Below, piece after piece: positions 17,136 to 26,037 of a stretch of 64,000 nucleotides of DNA (position 1 is the stretch's first letter; each line of letters starts with the position of its first letter). This DNA is from JAGVSZ01 sp035456405 (GTDB lineage: Bacteria > Pseudomonadota > Gammaproteobacteria > Burkholderiales > SG8-39). The position numbers and the translations under genes are program-made. Below the pieces are notes generated by a model, which was given only the letters and a program-made list of their open reading frames with translations, did not search any database and was not told where the DNA came from. Location of the stretch: NCBI GenBank assembly GCA_035456405.1, contig DATIDG010000075.1, positions 185,195-249,194 of the forward strand. The letters run 5' to 3'.

Positions 17136-17593
17136 CGGGCTGGCCGGCGGCCCGTCAGGCGAGCCCTTCGACGATGCGCATGACGCGGTCCGCGGGCGTC
17201 GCCGAGGGCGCGTAGCGTTTCCTCTTCGCCGACATACACGGCGCACGCCTCGCGGTCGTACCTGTTCTTCTTATGGAAGGGAGTCTCTATTCGCTTCTGG
17301 CACACGAGCGCAGATAAGCTCTGCTTCGAGCGCTCGCCGTAGGCTTGGCCCGATTCGGCAGCGTGCCCAAATCGCGCGGCGGGATTTGGTCGCCGTCCTT
17401 CCTTTGCCCGCTTGGGCCGAGGCTTGTCCTAGACCGCCCGTCTGATTGACCCATCTACCGAGGGCATTCGACCGGAGCTGCAAGAGACAAAAGGCGGCCA
17501 CAGCGACCACGGAGAAAAGCGAGAACACAGTTGGGTTTCATCTGGAAGGTCTCTGTGTTCGCTACGCTCTCTGTCTCCTCGGTGGCAATTTCT
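17136..17593. other. intergenic region, 458 bp
   Basis: No gene supported. Its right end is taken up by the imperfect inverted repeat at 17495-17586; nothing else recognised. Confidence 0.6.
17495..17586. repeat. imperfect inverted repeat of the GCCACAGAG...CTCTGTGGC type (copy 1)
   Basis: Outer arms GGCCAC / GTGGC and inner arms GCGAGAACACAG / CTCTGTGTTCGC enclose a loop of about 30 bases. The wording (CCACGGAGA, CTCTGTGTTC, CTCTGTCTCC) matches the element at 61961-62044. Probably an intergenic REP-like family; it lies just downstream of the haem sensor gene and may end its transcript. Confidence 0.6.
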
Positions 17594-18466
17594 TTACTCT
17601 TCGAGCATCTTCATCGCTTGCACTATGCTTTTCTTCATGCGGTTGAACGAGTCGGCCAGCACGCCGATCTCGTCCTTGCCGCGCGCATGGAAGTCGGGCA
17701 CGTCCATGTTGCCCAGGCTCACTTGGTCGGCGAGCTTGGAGAGCTTGGTCACCGGCTGGATCACCAGTGCGAGCAGCATCAAGTTCAGCGCAATGCCGAT
17801 GAAGATGAACACGCCGGCGAGCGACAGTATGAAGGTCCGATACGCCGCGGTCGCACGCTGGATCGGCACTTCCGTCGGCACCGAGACCACTTGCGCGCCG
17901 ATGATCTCGTTCAGCTGCCAGCCGAAGCCGTTCGCCGGACCATAGCGGTCGACCATCGTTTTCGGCGCGACCTCTACGGTGCTGTGGCAGACCAGGCACG
18001 CGGGGTCCTTGATCTGGATCGGGCGCGCGATGAAGAGCGAGCGGCCGGTCGGCGTCTCGCGCTCGCCGATGATCTCGCCCCGGTCGCTGCCGCCGCGGAA
18101 CTGGTTGACGATGTCCGTTTCCCAATCGACCGCGCGGTTGCGGGGATTGGTCGGGTTAAGCGTCGCCTCCTTGTAGGCGTATTCGGTGAATTTCTTCCGG
18201 AGCCCGCTCAGGACCTCGGCCGCCGAGTAGGCCGGTATCGACTGCGGCAGGAACGTGTACTTTATCTGCGTCTCGAGCAGCGGCCCTACCTGGCCCGCGG
18301 TGTAGGCGCGCGTCGCGAGCGCGGTCTCCATCACCAGTCGCGCGTTTTGCAGGATCTCTTCGCGGGCGTTTTGCTGCAGCAACTGATTGGACGTGTACCC
18401 GGCGACGCCGAGCCCGATCAGAAAGATCGCGACGAATGCCAGGTTGAACTTGAGTATCAGCTTCAC
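17594..18466 (-). CDS. membrane sensor with haem c-type Tll0287-like domain and HAMP, no output domain
   Basis: A 290-residue protein: TM1 (about 7-27), a periplasmic Tll0287-like (DUF3365) domain with FTEYAYKEATLNPTNPRN and a CXXCH haem motif (Cys157, Cys160, His161 in ACLVCH), TM2 (about 211-233) and a HAMP domain with PVTKLSKLADQVSLG and KDEIGVLADSFNRM. It stops about 15 residues after HAMP, so no kinase, cyclase or chemotaxis output is present. GTG start behind AGGAGGAG. Such proteins may sense redox state or gases and signal through a partner; the NarL regulator and hybrid kinase next door are candidates. Confidence 0.88.
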   Translation of the reverse strand: MKLILKFNLAFVAIFLIGLGVAGYTSNQLLQQNAREEILQNARLVMETALATRAYTAGQVGPLLETQIKYTFLPQSIPAYSAAEVLSGLRKKFTEYAYKEATLNPTNPRNRAVDWETDIVNQFRGGSDRGEIIGERETPTGRSLFIARPIQIKDPACLVCHSTVEVAPKTMVDRYGPANGFGWQLNEIIGAQVVSVPTEVPIQRATAAYRTFILSLAGVFIFIGIALNLMLLALVIQPVTKLSKLADQVSLGNMDVPDFHARGKDEIGVLADSFNRMKKSIVQAMKMLEE

Positions 18467-18690
18467 TATCGTCTCCTCCTGCCGCTTGCGCCGACCCGCG
18501 GCTCCAGGGGATTGTTTGCCGCGTGATGCGCGCGGAACATCGGCCGGACGGGCGTGCCCTGCGCGCGGCGAGACGTTCGTGGCATCGTCGGCCTAGTCGC
18601 GATCAGCGCGCAAGTCGCTGTTCCGCCTGGAGGATCTGACCGGTGCGCTACACTTGACCGGGTGGAAAGGGCTAGCCCAAGAGGGCCGGA

Positions 18691-19365
18691 TTGAAGCTCC
18701 TGGTCGTCGACGATCACCCGCTGATGCGGGAGGCGGTGCAAGGCGTGGTCGCGCGGCTCGAACCGGGCGCGACTGTGCTCGCAGCCGCCGACTCGGATCG
18801 GGGGTTCGAGATTGCCGACGCCGAGCCCGATCTCGACCTCGTGCTGCTCGACCTGAATATCCCCGGCCTCGCGGGGATCCCCGCGTTGAAGGCGTGGCGG
18901 CGCCGCCATCCCGAGGTGCCGGTGGTGGTGCTGTCGAGTGCGGACGACCGCCCGACCGTGCTCGCAGCGATCGCCGCCGGGGCGGCGGGCTTCATCCCGA
19001 AGTCGTCGCCGAACGAGGTACTGCTCAATGCGCTGCGACTCGTGCTCGCGGGCGGCAAGTACCTGCCGCCCGAGGCGCTGGCGCCGGTCGCGGGATCGGG
19101 CGCGAGGGCTGCACGCGTGGCGACGGAGCGAGCCCTCTCGCTCGAGACGCTCGGCCTGACCGATCGTCAGGCGCAGGTGCTGAAGCTCCTCGCCGCGGGC
19201 AAGTCGAACAAGCTGATCTGCCGCGAGCTCGATCTCGCCGAGCGCACGGTGAAGGCGCACATCTCGGCGGTGTTCCGCGCTCTGGGCGTCACGACGCGTA
19301 CGCAGGCGGCCCTCGCTGCAGCCAGACTCGGCCTGGGTGACGCCGACGAGGCGAAGCCGTCCTAG
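18691..19365 (+). CDS. NarL/LuxR-family response regulator
   Basis: A 224-residue DNA-binding regulator: receiver with VVDDHP (5-10) and phospho-acceptor Asp54 in VLLDLNIPGL, and a LuxR-type helix-turn-helix (about 150-215) with LTDRQAQVLKLLAAGKSNK and ERTVKAHISAVFRALGV. TTG start; no better start is seen. It converges on the hybrid kinase at 19362-21563 so tightly that the two stop codons overlap in a CTAG. Kinases of that HDLRQP type usually act with LuxR-type regulators, so this is its likely partner. Confidence 0.92.
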   Translation: MKLLVVDDHPLMREAVQGVVARLEPGATVLAAADSDRGFEIADAEPDLDLVLLDLNIPGLAGIPALKAWRRRHPEVPVVVLSSADDRPTVLAAIAAGAAGFIPKSSPNEVLLNALRLVLAGGKYLPPEALAPVAGSGARAARVATERALSLETLGLTDRQAQVLKLLAAGKSNKLICRELDLAERTVKAHISAVFRALGVTTRTQAALAAARLGLGDADEAKPS

Positions 19366-21563
19366 CCCGGAACGCGCTCCCGCAGGAGCTGCTCGACGAG
19401 CGCCCGCAGCTTCGCCGGCCGCACCGGCTTGTGAAGCAGGGGATAGCCGCGGGCGTGCGCGTCCGCGATGCGCTCGGGGGACGCATCGGCGGTGACGATG
19501 ATCCCATGCAGGCACGTGCCCCAGCGGGCCTTCAGGCGGTCGAGCACGTCGAAGCCGATCTCATCGTCGCCAAGGCGCAGGTCGCAGAGCACGAGGTCCG
19601 GCGATTCGCGGCCCGCGGAAAGCGCTTCCCCGCCACTTGCCACGGTCTCGACGCTGCAACCCCAGCGCTGGAGCAGGCCGTCGAGCGCCGCGCGAACGTC
19701 GGGCTCGTCGTCGACCACCAGCACGCGCAGGCCCGCGAGCTCCGTTCCGGTCTCGGGCGCGGCGGACGCGGGCTGCTCGGAGCGCGGCGGGGCGATCGGC
19801 ACGCGCACGCCGAATACCGAGCCGCGCGCGACCTGCGACTTCACGGTGATCGCATGGCCAAGCAGCCGTGCGACGCGGTCGACGATCGCGAGTCCGAGCC
19901 CCAGGCCCTTTGCCCGGTCGCGTTCCGGGCTGCCCGCCTGATAGAACTCCTCGAAGATTCGCACCTGGTCGGCCGCGGCGATGCCGATACCCGAGTCGGC
20001 AACGACGATCTCGGCTTCTGCGCCGCGCCGCCGGCAGCCGACCACGATGCCGCCCTCGCGCGTATAGCGGACCGCGTTCGCGACGAGGTTGAGGAGGATC
20101 CGGCCGAGGAGCGTCGGATCGCTCTCGGTCCAGAGCGACGTCGGCACGACGCGGAAGCGCAGTCCCTTCTCCGCGGCGGCCGGGCCGAGCTCGTCGGCGA
20201 GCCGCTCGAGGACCGACTGCAGCGGGAAAGTTTGCTTCTCCGCTGCAATCGCGCCGGCATCGAGCTTCGAGATGTCGAGCAGCGCGTCGAGCAGATCCTC
20301 GAGGGCGGCGACCGAGCGGTCGATGCGCCGCGCCAGCGCCGCAAGCTCCGGCGCGCGCGCGGTCTCGCGCAGCTCGCCGACGGTGAGCGCGAGCGCATGC
20401 ATCGGCTGGCGGAGATCGTGGCTCGCCGCGGCGAGGAATCGCGTCTTCGCCTGGTTCGCTCGCGCGAGCTGCTCGGTCCGCTCCGCGATACGGGCTTCGA
20501 GCGTCGCGTAGGACTCCTCGAGCCGCTCGGCCATGCGGTTGAACTGCGCGCCGAGCGCTTCGAGCTCGTCGCCCGTACCGATCTGGATACGCTCGCCGAG
20601 TTGGCCGGCACCGACGCGGTCCGCGCCCTCGCCGAGCGCCCGGATCGGCCGCACCATGCGCCGCGCCAGGGCATAGCTCGCGGCGAGCGCGCCAAGGAGG
20701 CCGAGCGCACCGAGGAGCGCCGTGCGGGTCACCCCCGCGTATACCGGCGCGAGCGCCTCGCCCGCCGGCAGCTCGGTGAACACCGTCCAGCCGAGGCGCG
20801 AGATCGGCACACCCACCGCGAAGACCGCCGCGCCGGCGAGGTTGCGCGTCTCGATCCGCGCCGTCGGATCCCGCGCGATCGCGTCGCTCACGTGAGGGAG
20901 CCGCGAGAGGTCGGTGCGGGCAAGCACGAGGTCGAGGTTGGGGTGCGACACGAGCTGTCCGCGCGAATCGACCACGTAGGCGAGGCCGTTCTGGCCGATC
21001 CGCGCGCGCGACACGATCTCCCACACGAACTTGAGATTCACCTCTGCGATGAGAACGCCGGCCGCCGGCGCGGGGTTGCCGACCGCCAGCGACAGGAACG
21101 GCTCGTTCTCGCTCCGGAAGTAGACCGGGCTCGCGTAGGTGCCGCCGCCGTGCGCGCCGATGAAGCGAGCATCGGCCGAGAAATCGGCCCCGCTATCCAC
21201 CGTGTCGGGCCCGACGCGCGAAACGAAGATCCGCTCCTGTCCCGCCGGATCGATCCACCGCAGCTCGGCGACCGGCGGCAGGCGCCGCAGCAAGCCGATC
21301 ATCTCGACCCGGCGGTCCGCGCGCTCGACGCCCGCATGCGCGGCTATGTGCTCCCACGCGAGCGGCTCCTCGATCCCCCAGATAAAGGTCCCGATGTGGA
21401 TCGCAACCGCGCCGGCCTTCTCGCGGAGCAGCACGCCTTGCGCCGCCTCGGCGTCGCGATAGGCGAAGTAGCCGGTGACGGCGCCGACCGCGACGAGCAC
21501 GGCGCTGACCAGGGCCGCGGAGTACGCGGCGTATTTCCAGAGAAGCGTCCGCCGTCGCGGCAT
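19362..21563 (-). CDS. hybrid sensor histidine kinase, Cache-HAMP-HDLRQP type with C-terminal receiver
   Basis: A 733-residue membrane kinase. Order: TM1 (about 8-30), periplasmic Cache sensor (FVSRVGPDTV, then YVVDSRGQLVSHPNLDLVL), TM2 (about 285-305), HAMP (RPIRALGEGADRV), coiled region, HisKA with His382 in AASHDLRQPMHALAL, HATPase (NLVANAVRYT, DSGIGIA, GLGLGLAI) and receiver with Asp661 in LVLCDLRLG and HKPV. The Met at 21563 is taken as start because the 49 upstream codons look non-coding. Convergent with the NarL regulator, its probable target. The ligand is unknown. Confidence 0.92.
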   Translation of the reverse strand: MPRRRTLLWKYAAYSAALVSAVLVAVGAVTGYFAYRDAEAAQGVLLREKAGAVAIHIGTFIWGIEEPLAWEHIAAHAGVERADRRVEMIGLLRRLPPVAELRWIDPAGQERIFVSRVGPDTVDSGADFSADARFIGAHGGGTYASPVYFRSENEPFLSLAVGNPAPAAGVLIAEVNLKFVWEIVSRARIGQNGLAYVVDSRGQLVSHPNLDLVLARTDLSRLPHVSDAIARDPTARIETRNLAGAAVFAVGVPISRLGWTVFTELPAGEALAPVYAGVTRTALLGALGLLGALAASYALARRMVRPIRALGEGADRVGAGQLGERIQIGTGDELEALGAQFNRMAERLEESYATLEARIAERTEQLARANQAKTRFLAAASHDLRQPMHALALTVGELRETARAPELAALARRIDRSVAALEDLLDALLDISKLDAGAIAAEKQTFPLQSVLERLADELGPAAAEKGLRFRVVPTSLWTESDPTLLGRILLNLVANAVRYTREGGIVVGCRRRGAEAEIVVADSGIGIAAADQVRIFEEFYQAGSPERDRAKGLGLGLAIVDRVARLLGHAITVKSQVARGSVFGVRVPIAPPRSEQPASAAPETGTELAGLRVLVVDDEPDVRAALDGLLQRWGCSVETVASGGEALSAGRESPDLVLCDLRLGDDEIGFDVLDRLKARWGTCLHGIIVTADASPERIADAHARGYPLLHKPVRPAKLRALVEQLLRERVPG

Positions 21564-21687
21564 CCGCGGGCGCGGTCCCGCGACCGGAGGGGCGGCGCGG
21601 GGTTGTCCTGGATCCGGGTCTAGTCGATCGTCCGGTCGGCCTGCCGCAGCACCTCGCCGAGCACGCTGACGAAGGCGGACCGCCCCA

Positions 21688-21813
21688 TCAGCATCGAGGC
21701 GCATGCGCAAGGCCCGCCTGCGCCCCGAGCGGCTGGGAGGTGGAGACCACGTTCGCCGCCATCGTCGGGCGGCGCGCGGTGGGGTAGGCGGAGGTCCAAT
21801 CGGTGAAGCTCAT
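21688..21813 (-). pseudogene. N-terminal remnant of a gamma-glutamyltransferase-like gene
   Basis: The frame from the ATG at 21813 reads MSFTDWTSAYPTARRPTMAA, then NVVSTSQPLGAQAGLA, and stops after 41 codons. This closely matches the start of gamma-glutamyltransferase-family precursors, where SQPLAAQAGL precedes the GGNAxDAA segment, but everything after that is missing. The sequence that follows in another frame (ending GEVLRQADRTID at 21620) does not look like gamma-glutamyltransferase. Read as the head of a deleted gene, cut by the rearrangement that put the hybrid kinase beside it. Confidence 0.6.
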
Positions 21814-22165
21814 GGTGAGGCCACCAGTGTCGCCGGCCGTGATGGTACTGCCTGCGGACGAACGATGTTCGGGACCTGCGGGTGGCGGGCGTCAGGAGTT
21901 GGTGTCGGCCTCGCTTCGCCGGGCGTGCTTCTCCCCCATAGCAGACGTGATGCAAGCCCGAGCTGCGTTGCCTCGTAAGTACGTTTACCTATGGCTCCGC
22001 CCTCTGGACTACTCAGAGAAAGGCAAGTAATCAGCTCTTCCTTGGCAGCAGGCGGTCGTTTGACAGTGCGATAGTGGCGCGCGCAGCATACTGCCGTCCC
22101 TCGCGTTGGCTAGTGTATGGAGGCCTGCTAACCGCATTAGCGCATCATTCTCAAAGGGAAAACCA

Positions 22166-22891
22166 ATGGTCACATTGACGGGTGTTCGGTCAAATTCTGC
22201 AATGGTCAGCACATCGGTGGCGCAGGCTGCATCCCGACCTGACGACTTGTCAGATAACGCGCACCGGCAACTGATTGGTTACATCGGCCTTGTGCTCCCG
22301 TTCCTTCTTGTCCTCATAGCTCTGATTAGAGACGGCATAGAGCGATGGAGAAGTCTGGAGTCGATCAGCGCCTATTACTACACTGGGGCCGTTGCAGCAT
22401 TTGTCGGAATGCTGGTCGCTCTTGCGCTGTTCCTGTTCACGTATCGCGGCTACGACAACAAGTACAACTGGGCTGACCGATGGGCTGCAAAGACGGCCGC
22501 GGGCGCCTCGCTTATAATCGCATTTTTCCCCACGAAGGCACCGGTGGGTGTGTCTGCTTTACCGTGGTGGACACCGACAATGGGCGTTCTCCATCATGTG
22601 GCGGCCATCGTGCTTTTCGCAATGTTCGCCATATTCGCGCTCTGGCTGTTTCGGCTTACAGCGGATGGAGAACAGCCGGTAGCTGATAAGCGGTGGCGCA
22701 ACAATTTCTACCTGTTCTGCGGCATAGTGATCGTCGTGTGCATAGCTTGGGCGGGTTTCAATGGCCTGAATGGCAGGCCGATTTTCTGGCCCGAGTCGAT
22801 TGCTCTGATTGCTTTCGCCCTGTCTTGGCTTGTTAAGGGCTACGCGCTTAGTACGATAGTGGGCACAGCACGTTCGTGGCTCCGTTCGTAA
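22166..22891 (+). CDS. multi-pass membrane protein, function unknown
   Basis: A 241-residue protein with about six membrane helices separated by short loops. Notable conserved-looking pieces are ESISAYYYTGAVAAFVGML and LFTYRGYDNKYNWADR with AAKTAAGASLIIAFFPTKAP. I recognise the ISAYYYTG and FPT pattern from uncharacterised membrane proteins but cannot name the family. ATG at 22166 follows AAAGGGAAAACC; the frame opens earlier at 22106. The base composition is visibly less GC-rich than the neighbours, with many A/T third positions, which suggests acquisition. Confidence 0.72.
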   Translation: MVTLTGVRSNSAMVSTSVAQAASRPDDLSDNAHRQLIGYIGLVLPFLLVLIALIRDGIERWRSLESISAYYYTGAVAAFVGMLVALALFLFTYRGYDNKYNWADRWAAKTAAGASLIIAFFPTKAPVGVSALPWWTPTMGVLHHVAAIVLFAMFAIFALWLFRLTADGEQPVADKRWRNNFYLFCGIVIVVCIAWAGFNGLNGRPIFWPESIALIAFALSWLVKGYALSTIVGTARSWLRS

Positions 22892-23368
22892 AGAGCGTGT
22901 CCGCCGCCTGCTGGCGCCGGCGGTCGACGATCTGCTTGTCCGCTGCCGAGAGCCGACGCTAGTGACGATCTCCTAATCGGCGGCTTGCGGCCGACTCCCG
23001 GCCGGTGGGGCTCCCGATAAGCGGCCATTCCGGTGTGTGTCGGCCAATGACTGGACTCTCCCGGCGGACGTTATACGCGCCCAGCCGAAGACCGTCTCGA
23101 TCGGCGCACGACTCCCTTACCGATCTCTTCCGGCTGTTCGTGGGCGACGTCGAGCTCACAGTCGCCGGCGGCCCGGAGACGCCACGGCGACAAAATCCTG
23201 CCGACGCCGAGAAACGTCCGGACAACGTTCCGCGCGTGCTTGGCCCCTGGAAGGCGCTCCAGATGCCGGAGCGAATCGGCCTGACTTCGCGCCTCGGTGC
23301 TCGTCGGCAACTGTGGGCCGACGACCCCCGGAGCGCTGATCAAGTCGCCCGCCCCGGGGGCATGGGCG
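22892..23368. other. intergenic region, 477 bp
   Basis: Open frames exist on both strands but none has a ribosome site or a recognisable sequence. Nothing supported. Confidence 0.5.
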
Positions 23369-25360
23369 TCACGGCTGGCCGGATTGCGGGTCTCCGATCC
23401 GATAGGGCCGCATCATCTCGTTGTCCTCGTGCTCGACGATGTGGCAGTGCCAGACGAACTGGCCGCCCGGCCCGAACGTTATCCGGACGCGGGTGACCTC
23501 GCCCGGATAGGCGATGACCGTGTCCTTGCGCCCGTTCTCCGTCGGTCCGGGCAGAACCGGAGTCTGGATGGGCAGGCCCGTCTTCTTGTCGAGTCGCTGG
23601 CGGTTAACGACCTCGAAGAGCACCTCGTGGATGTGGATCGGATGAGCGTCGGCGGTGAAGTTGTACAGCTCCCAGACCTCAGTCGCGCCCGGCGCGGGAT
23701 TCTCGGTCTCCTCATCTTCCCATTTCTTGAACACGATACCGTCCGGAGCCCCAATCGCCGGATCGAACGTGCCGAGACGCGCCTCGATCGGGATATCGGG
23801 CAGCGGCGGCTCGGCCGCGAGCTCGAGCAGCGCCAGCGCTCGGGTCGACCCGCCGGTGAGCGGCGGTAGCGCCGGCATGACGAGCTGTTCGGGCGGCGTC
23901 GTGTTATCGGCCGCGACGAGCGGCTGGACCCGAAACTGCATGACGAGCCCGGTGCTCACCGGGTCGGCCCTCCGGAACCCGCCGCCGGCGAACGGTGCGT
24001 CCGGGCCCATGTTGAAGAGGGTCACGTTCGTGCCGGGCTGCATCAGGGAGAAATCCACGATGACGTCCGCGCGCTCTGCCGGCCCCATGAGGATCTCGGA
24101 GACCTTGACCGGGGCGCGGAGGAAGCCCCCTTCCGCGCCGATCTGCCAAACCTCCACCGCCGGGTCGTCGAATTTCAGGATCAGGAAGCGCGACTGGCAC
24201 CCGTTCAGCAGCCGGAAGCGGTACCGACGCGGCTCGACCTCGAGGTACGGCCAGGTCCTGCCGTTCACCACAATACAGTTGCCGAAGAACTCGGGGTTCC
24301 AGATCGGCGACACGTCGCTGCGCGGGATGTAGGGGCCGAGGAACCCGTCGAAGAACGCCCGCGTGTCAGGATAGAACAGCGAGCCGTCCGTATTGAACGA
24401 GCGGTCCTGGATCGCGATCGGGATCTCGTAGTACGTGCCGAACGGACTGTCGCCGACGCTCGGCGCCGGTCCGGGAAGGGTGGCCGCGGCCGTCGAGCCC
24501 GCGATCGTCGGGTTGTCGTCCGAGCTGGTGCTCCGGATCAGGTAGAAACCGGCCGGGCCTGCGTAGACATTGACACGCGTCATGCCGAGAGTGTGGTCGT
24601 GATACCACGCGGTTGAAGGCCGTTGGCTATTGGGATACTCGAAGATTGCCTCCCCAGCGTGCCACGGCGGGACCGACTTAGCCTTCTTCTTGAAGAAGCT
24701 GTACCAAGTCCCCTCGGTTGCGTAACGCGCCGGGATGTTCTTGGCGGCGGGAAGAAACCAGGCCTCGGCGTAGCCGTCGCTCCAGTCCTCGACGCGCTCC
24801 ATACCATGCACGTGCGTGACGATCGGGACCGGCCCGGTGTATCGCCCCGGTGTCGTCGTGAAGGTTGGGCGCGAGTCGCGTGTGCCGACGCCGTTCACCG
24901 CAGGATTCGTCCCGTTCGGCGGATTGGCCCAGTGCAGCGTGGGATCGACCGGCAGCAGGTGAGGTAGGAAGTTGCCGCTCGCGTCCTTGAGATCGTTGAT
25001 CCATGTCACGGTGATCGGCGTGCCTCGCGTCGCCTCGATCGTGAAGGCGGGATAGTTGAAGGTCGCCGGATCCGTCGTCGAGCCGTAGCTCCACACCATT
25101 GTCGCCGGCAGGGGCGCCGGGAGGATCGCCGGGAGGATCTGCTGGTCGAACTGCCGCACCGCGATGCTGTACTGGTTCAACCCCGATGGGGGCATGGCCG
25201 GCGGTTTCACGAGCGGCGTGACGAACTTCGGGATCGCGCCGGGCAGGAGGCTGCCGCCCGGGATTGCCGCGATCGCCTCCTCGACGCCGAACTCGTTGAG
25301 CGTGTACAGGGTCAGCGCGCCTGCGCTGCTGAACTTCAGGAAAGTGCGCCGGGTGATCAT
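23369..25360 (-). CDS. Tat-exported multicopper oxidase (CotA/bilirubin-oxidase-like)
   Basis: A 663-residue periplasmic copper oxidase. It starts with a twin-arginine signal (MITRRTFLKFSSAGAL). Copper ligands are in four motifs: HVHGME (His183, His185), YHDHTLGMT, HPIHIHE and HCHIVEHEDNEMM (Cys639, axial Met649). Such enzymes couple one-electron oxidation of phenols or metals to reduction of oxygen to water. Overall layout is nearer to CotA-like proteins than to CueO: no Met-rich segment is seen. ATG behind GAGAGGAGGAACAA. Monocistronic. The physiological substrate is not evident. Confidence 0.93.
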   Translation of the reverse strand: MITRRTFLKFSSAGALTLYTLNEFGVEEAIAAIPGGSLLPGAIPKFVTPLVKPPAMPPSGLNQYSIAVRQFDQQILPAILPAPLPATMVWSYGSTTDPATFNYPAFTIEATRGTPITVTWINDLKDASGNFLPHLLPVDPTLHWANPPNGTNPAVNGVGTRDSRPTFTTTPGRYTGPVPIVTHVHGMERVEDWSDGYAEAWFLPAAKNIPARYATEGTWYSFFKKKAKSVPPWHAGEAIFEYPNSQRPSTAWYHDHTLGMTRVNVYAGPAGFYLIRSTSSDDNPTIAGSTAAATLPGPAPSVGDSPFGTYYEIPIAIQDRSFNTDGSLFYPDTRAFFDGFLGPYIPRSDVSPIWNPEFFGNCIVVNGRTWPYLEVEPRRYRFRLLNGCQSRFLILKFDDPAVEVWQIGAEGGFLRAPVKVSEILMGPAERADVIVDFSLMQPGTNVTLFNMGPDAPFAGGGFRRADPVSTGLVMQFRVQPLVAADNTTPPEQLVMPALPPLTGGSTRALALLELAAEPPLPDIPIEARLGTFDPAIGAPDGIVFKKWEDEETENPAPGATEVWELYNFTADAHPIHIHEVLFEVVNRQRLDKKTGLPIQTPVLPGPTENGRKDTVIAYPGEVTRVRITFGPGGQFVWHCHIVEHEDNEMMRPYRIGDPQSGQP

Positions 25361-25767
25361 TTGTTCCTCCTCTCTTTCTCACGCGTGCGCCAGATTCCTA
25401 CCCGGAATACGGCACCTCGACGTGGTGCCTGCAAGACAAAGGGGATCCAACGACAGACAAGAGAATGCCGGAGTTCACGGACGCGCGTACTCTCGGCATC
25501 TGCGAGACTCACTGTTCCCTCCCCAGGGAACCACACACTTTGAGGAATGCAGCGTGCTCGACAGGCGAACACTGCAAATCATCCTGCCCCTCCCACGCGT
25601 CGGAAGTCAATTGTCCGGAAGGACTAGCGCCCAGTCGCTGCGAAATCTGCGACGGAAAATCTTGCGGTTGCTGCGTCTCGGATTGAGACGGGCCGCTCAG
25701 TAAACGCAGGATGCCTTCTGCATCTTCCCGCGGTCGCCGTAGGGGCTTTGCCCAACTGCTTGATCTG
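25361..25767. other. intergenic region, 407 bp
   Basis: Upstream of the oxidase gene; should contain its promoter. No gene supported, and nothing recognised before the tRNA-like repeat at 25768. Confidence 0.5.
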
Positions 25768-25814
25768 ATGAGCGGGCCCGCCTGGATTCGAATCAGGGAC
25801 CAAGGGACTATGAG
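25768..25814 (-). repeat. distal copy of the tRNA(CAU) 3' half (attachment-site-like repeat)
   Basis: 47 bp that match 31768-31814 with three mismatches. Read on the minus strand it runs from the anticodon region (CTCATAGTCCC) through the T-arm (TTCGAATCC) to the acceptor 3' strand (GGCGGGCCC) and a few bases beyond. The 5' half of the tRNA is absent. The copy has the orientation and position expected of the distal attachment site of an element integrated at the 3' end of the tRNA gene. Confidence 0.85.
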
Positions 25815-26037
25815 CCGGGTTGATTAACGTAACTACTTGATATTTGGCCCGTCCTCACCCGCCGAAGGGCGTCAAGGCCCGCAGACGAAGCTACGTTCTC
25901 CCTATAGGGTCTGGGACGGCTGGTTACGCTCAAAGCGGACATTTGCGCCCGATGCATCTGGCTGCATCAGACTCTCTGGCGGGCACTTGCATCCCGACGG
26001 CCCGATTGCCGGGGTCAGCTCTTGCGCGGTAGCCAGA

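Noticed and set aside
17271..17528. Minus-strand frame between the cupin and haem sensor genes
   Set aside because: Overlaps the inverted repeat, lacks a ribosome site and has no domain-like sequence; likely chance in GC-rich DNA.
22892..23496. Open frames on both strands right of the membrane protein
   Set aside because: Long frames are expected by chance in this GC-rich DNA; no conserved motif or start signal, and one runs into the oxidase gene in the wrong frame.
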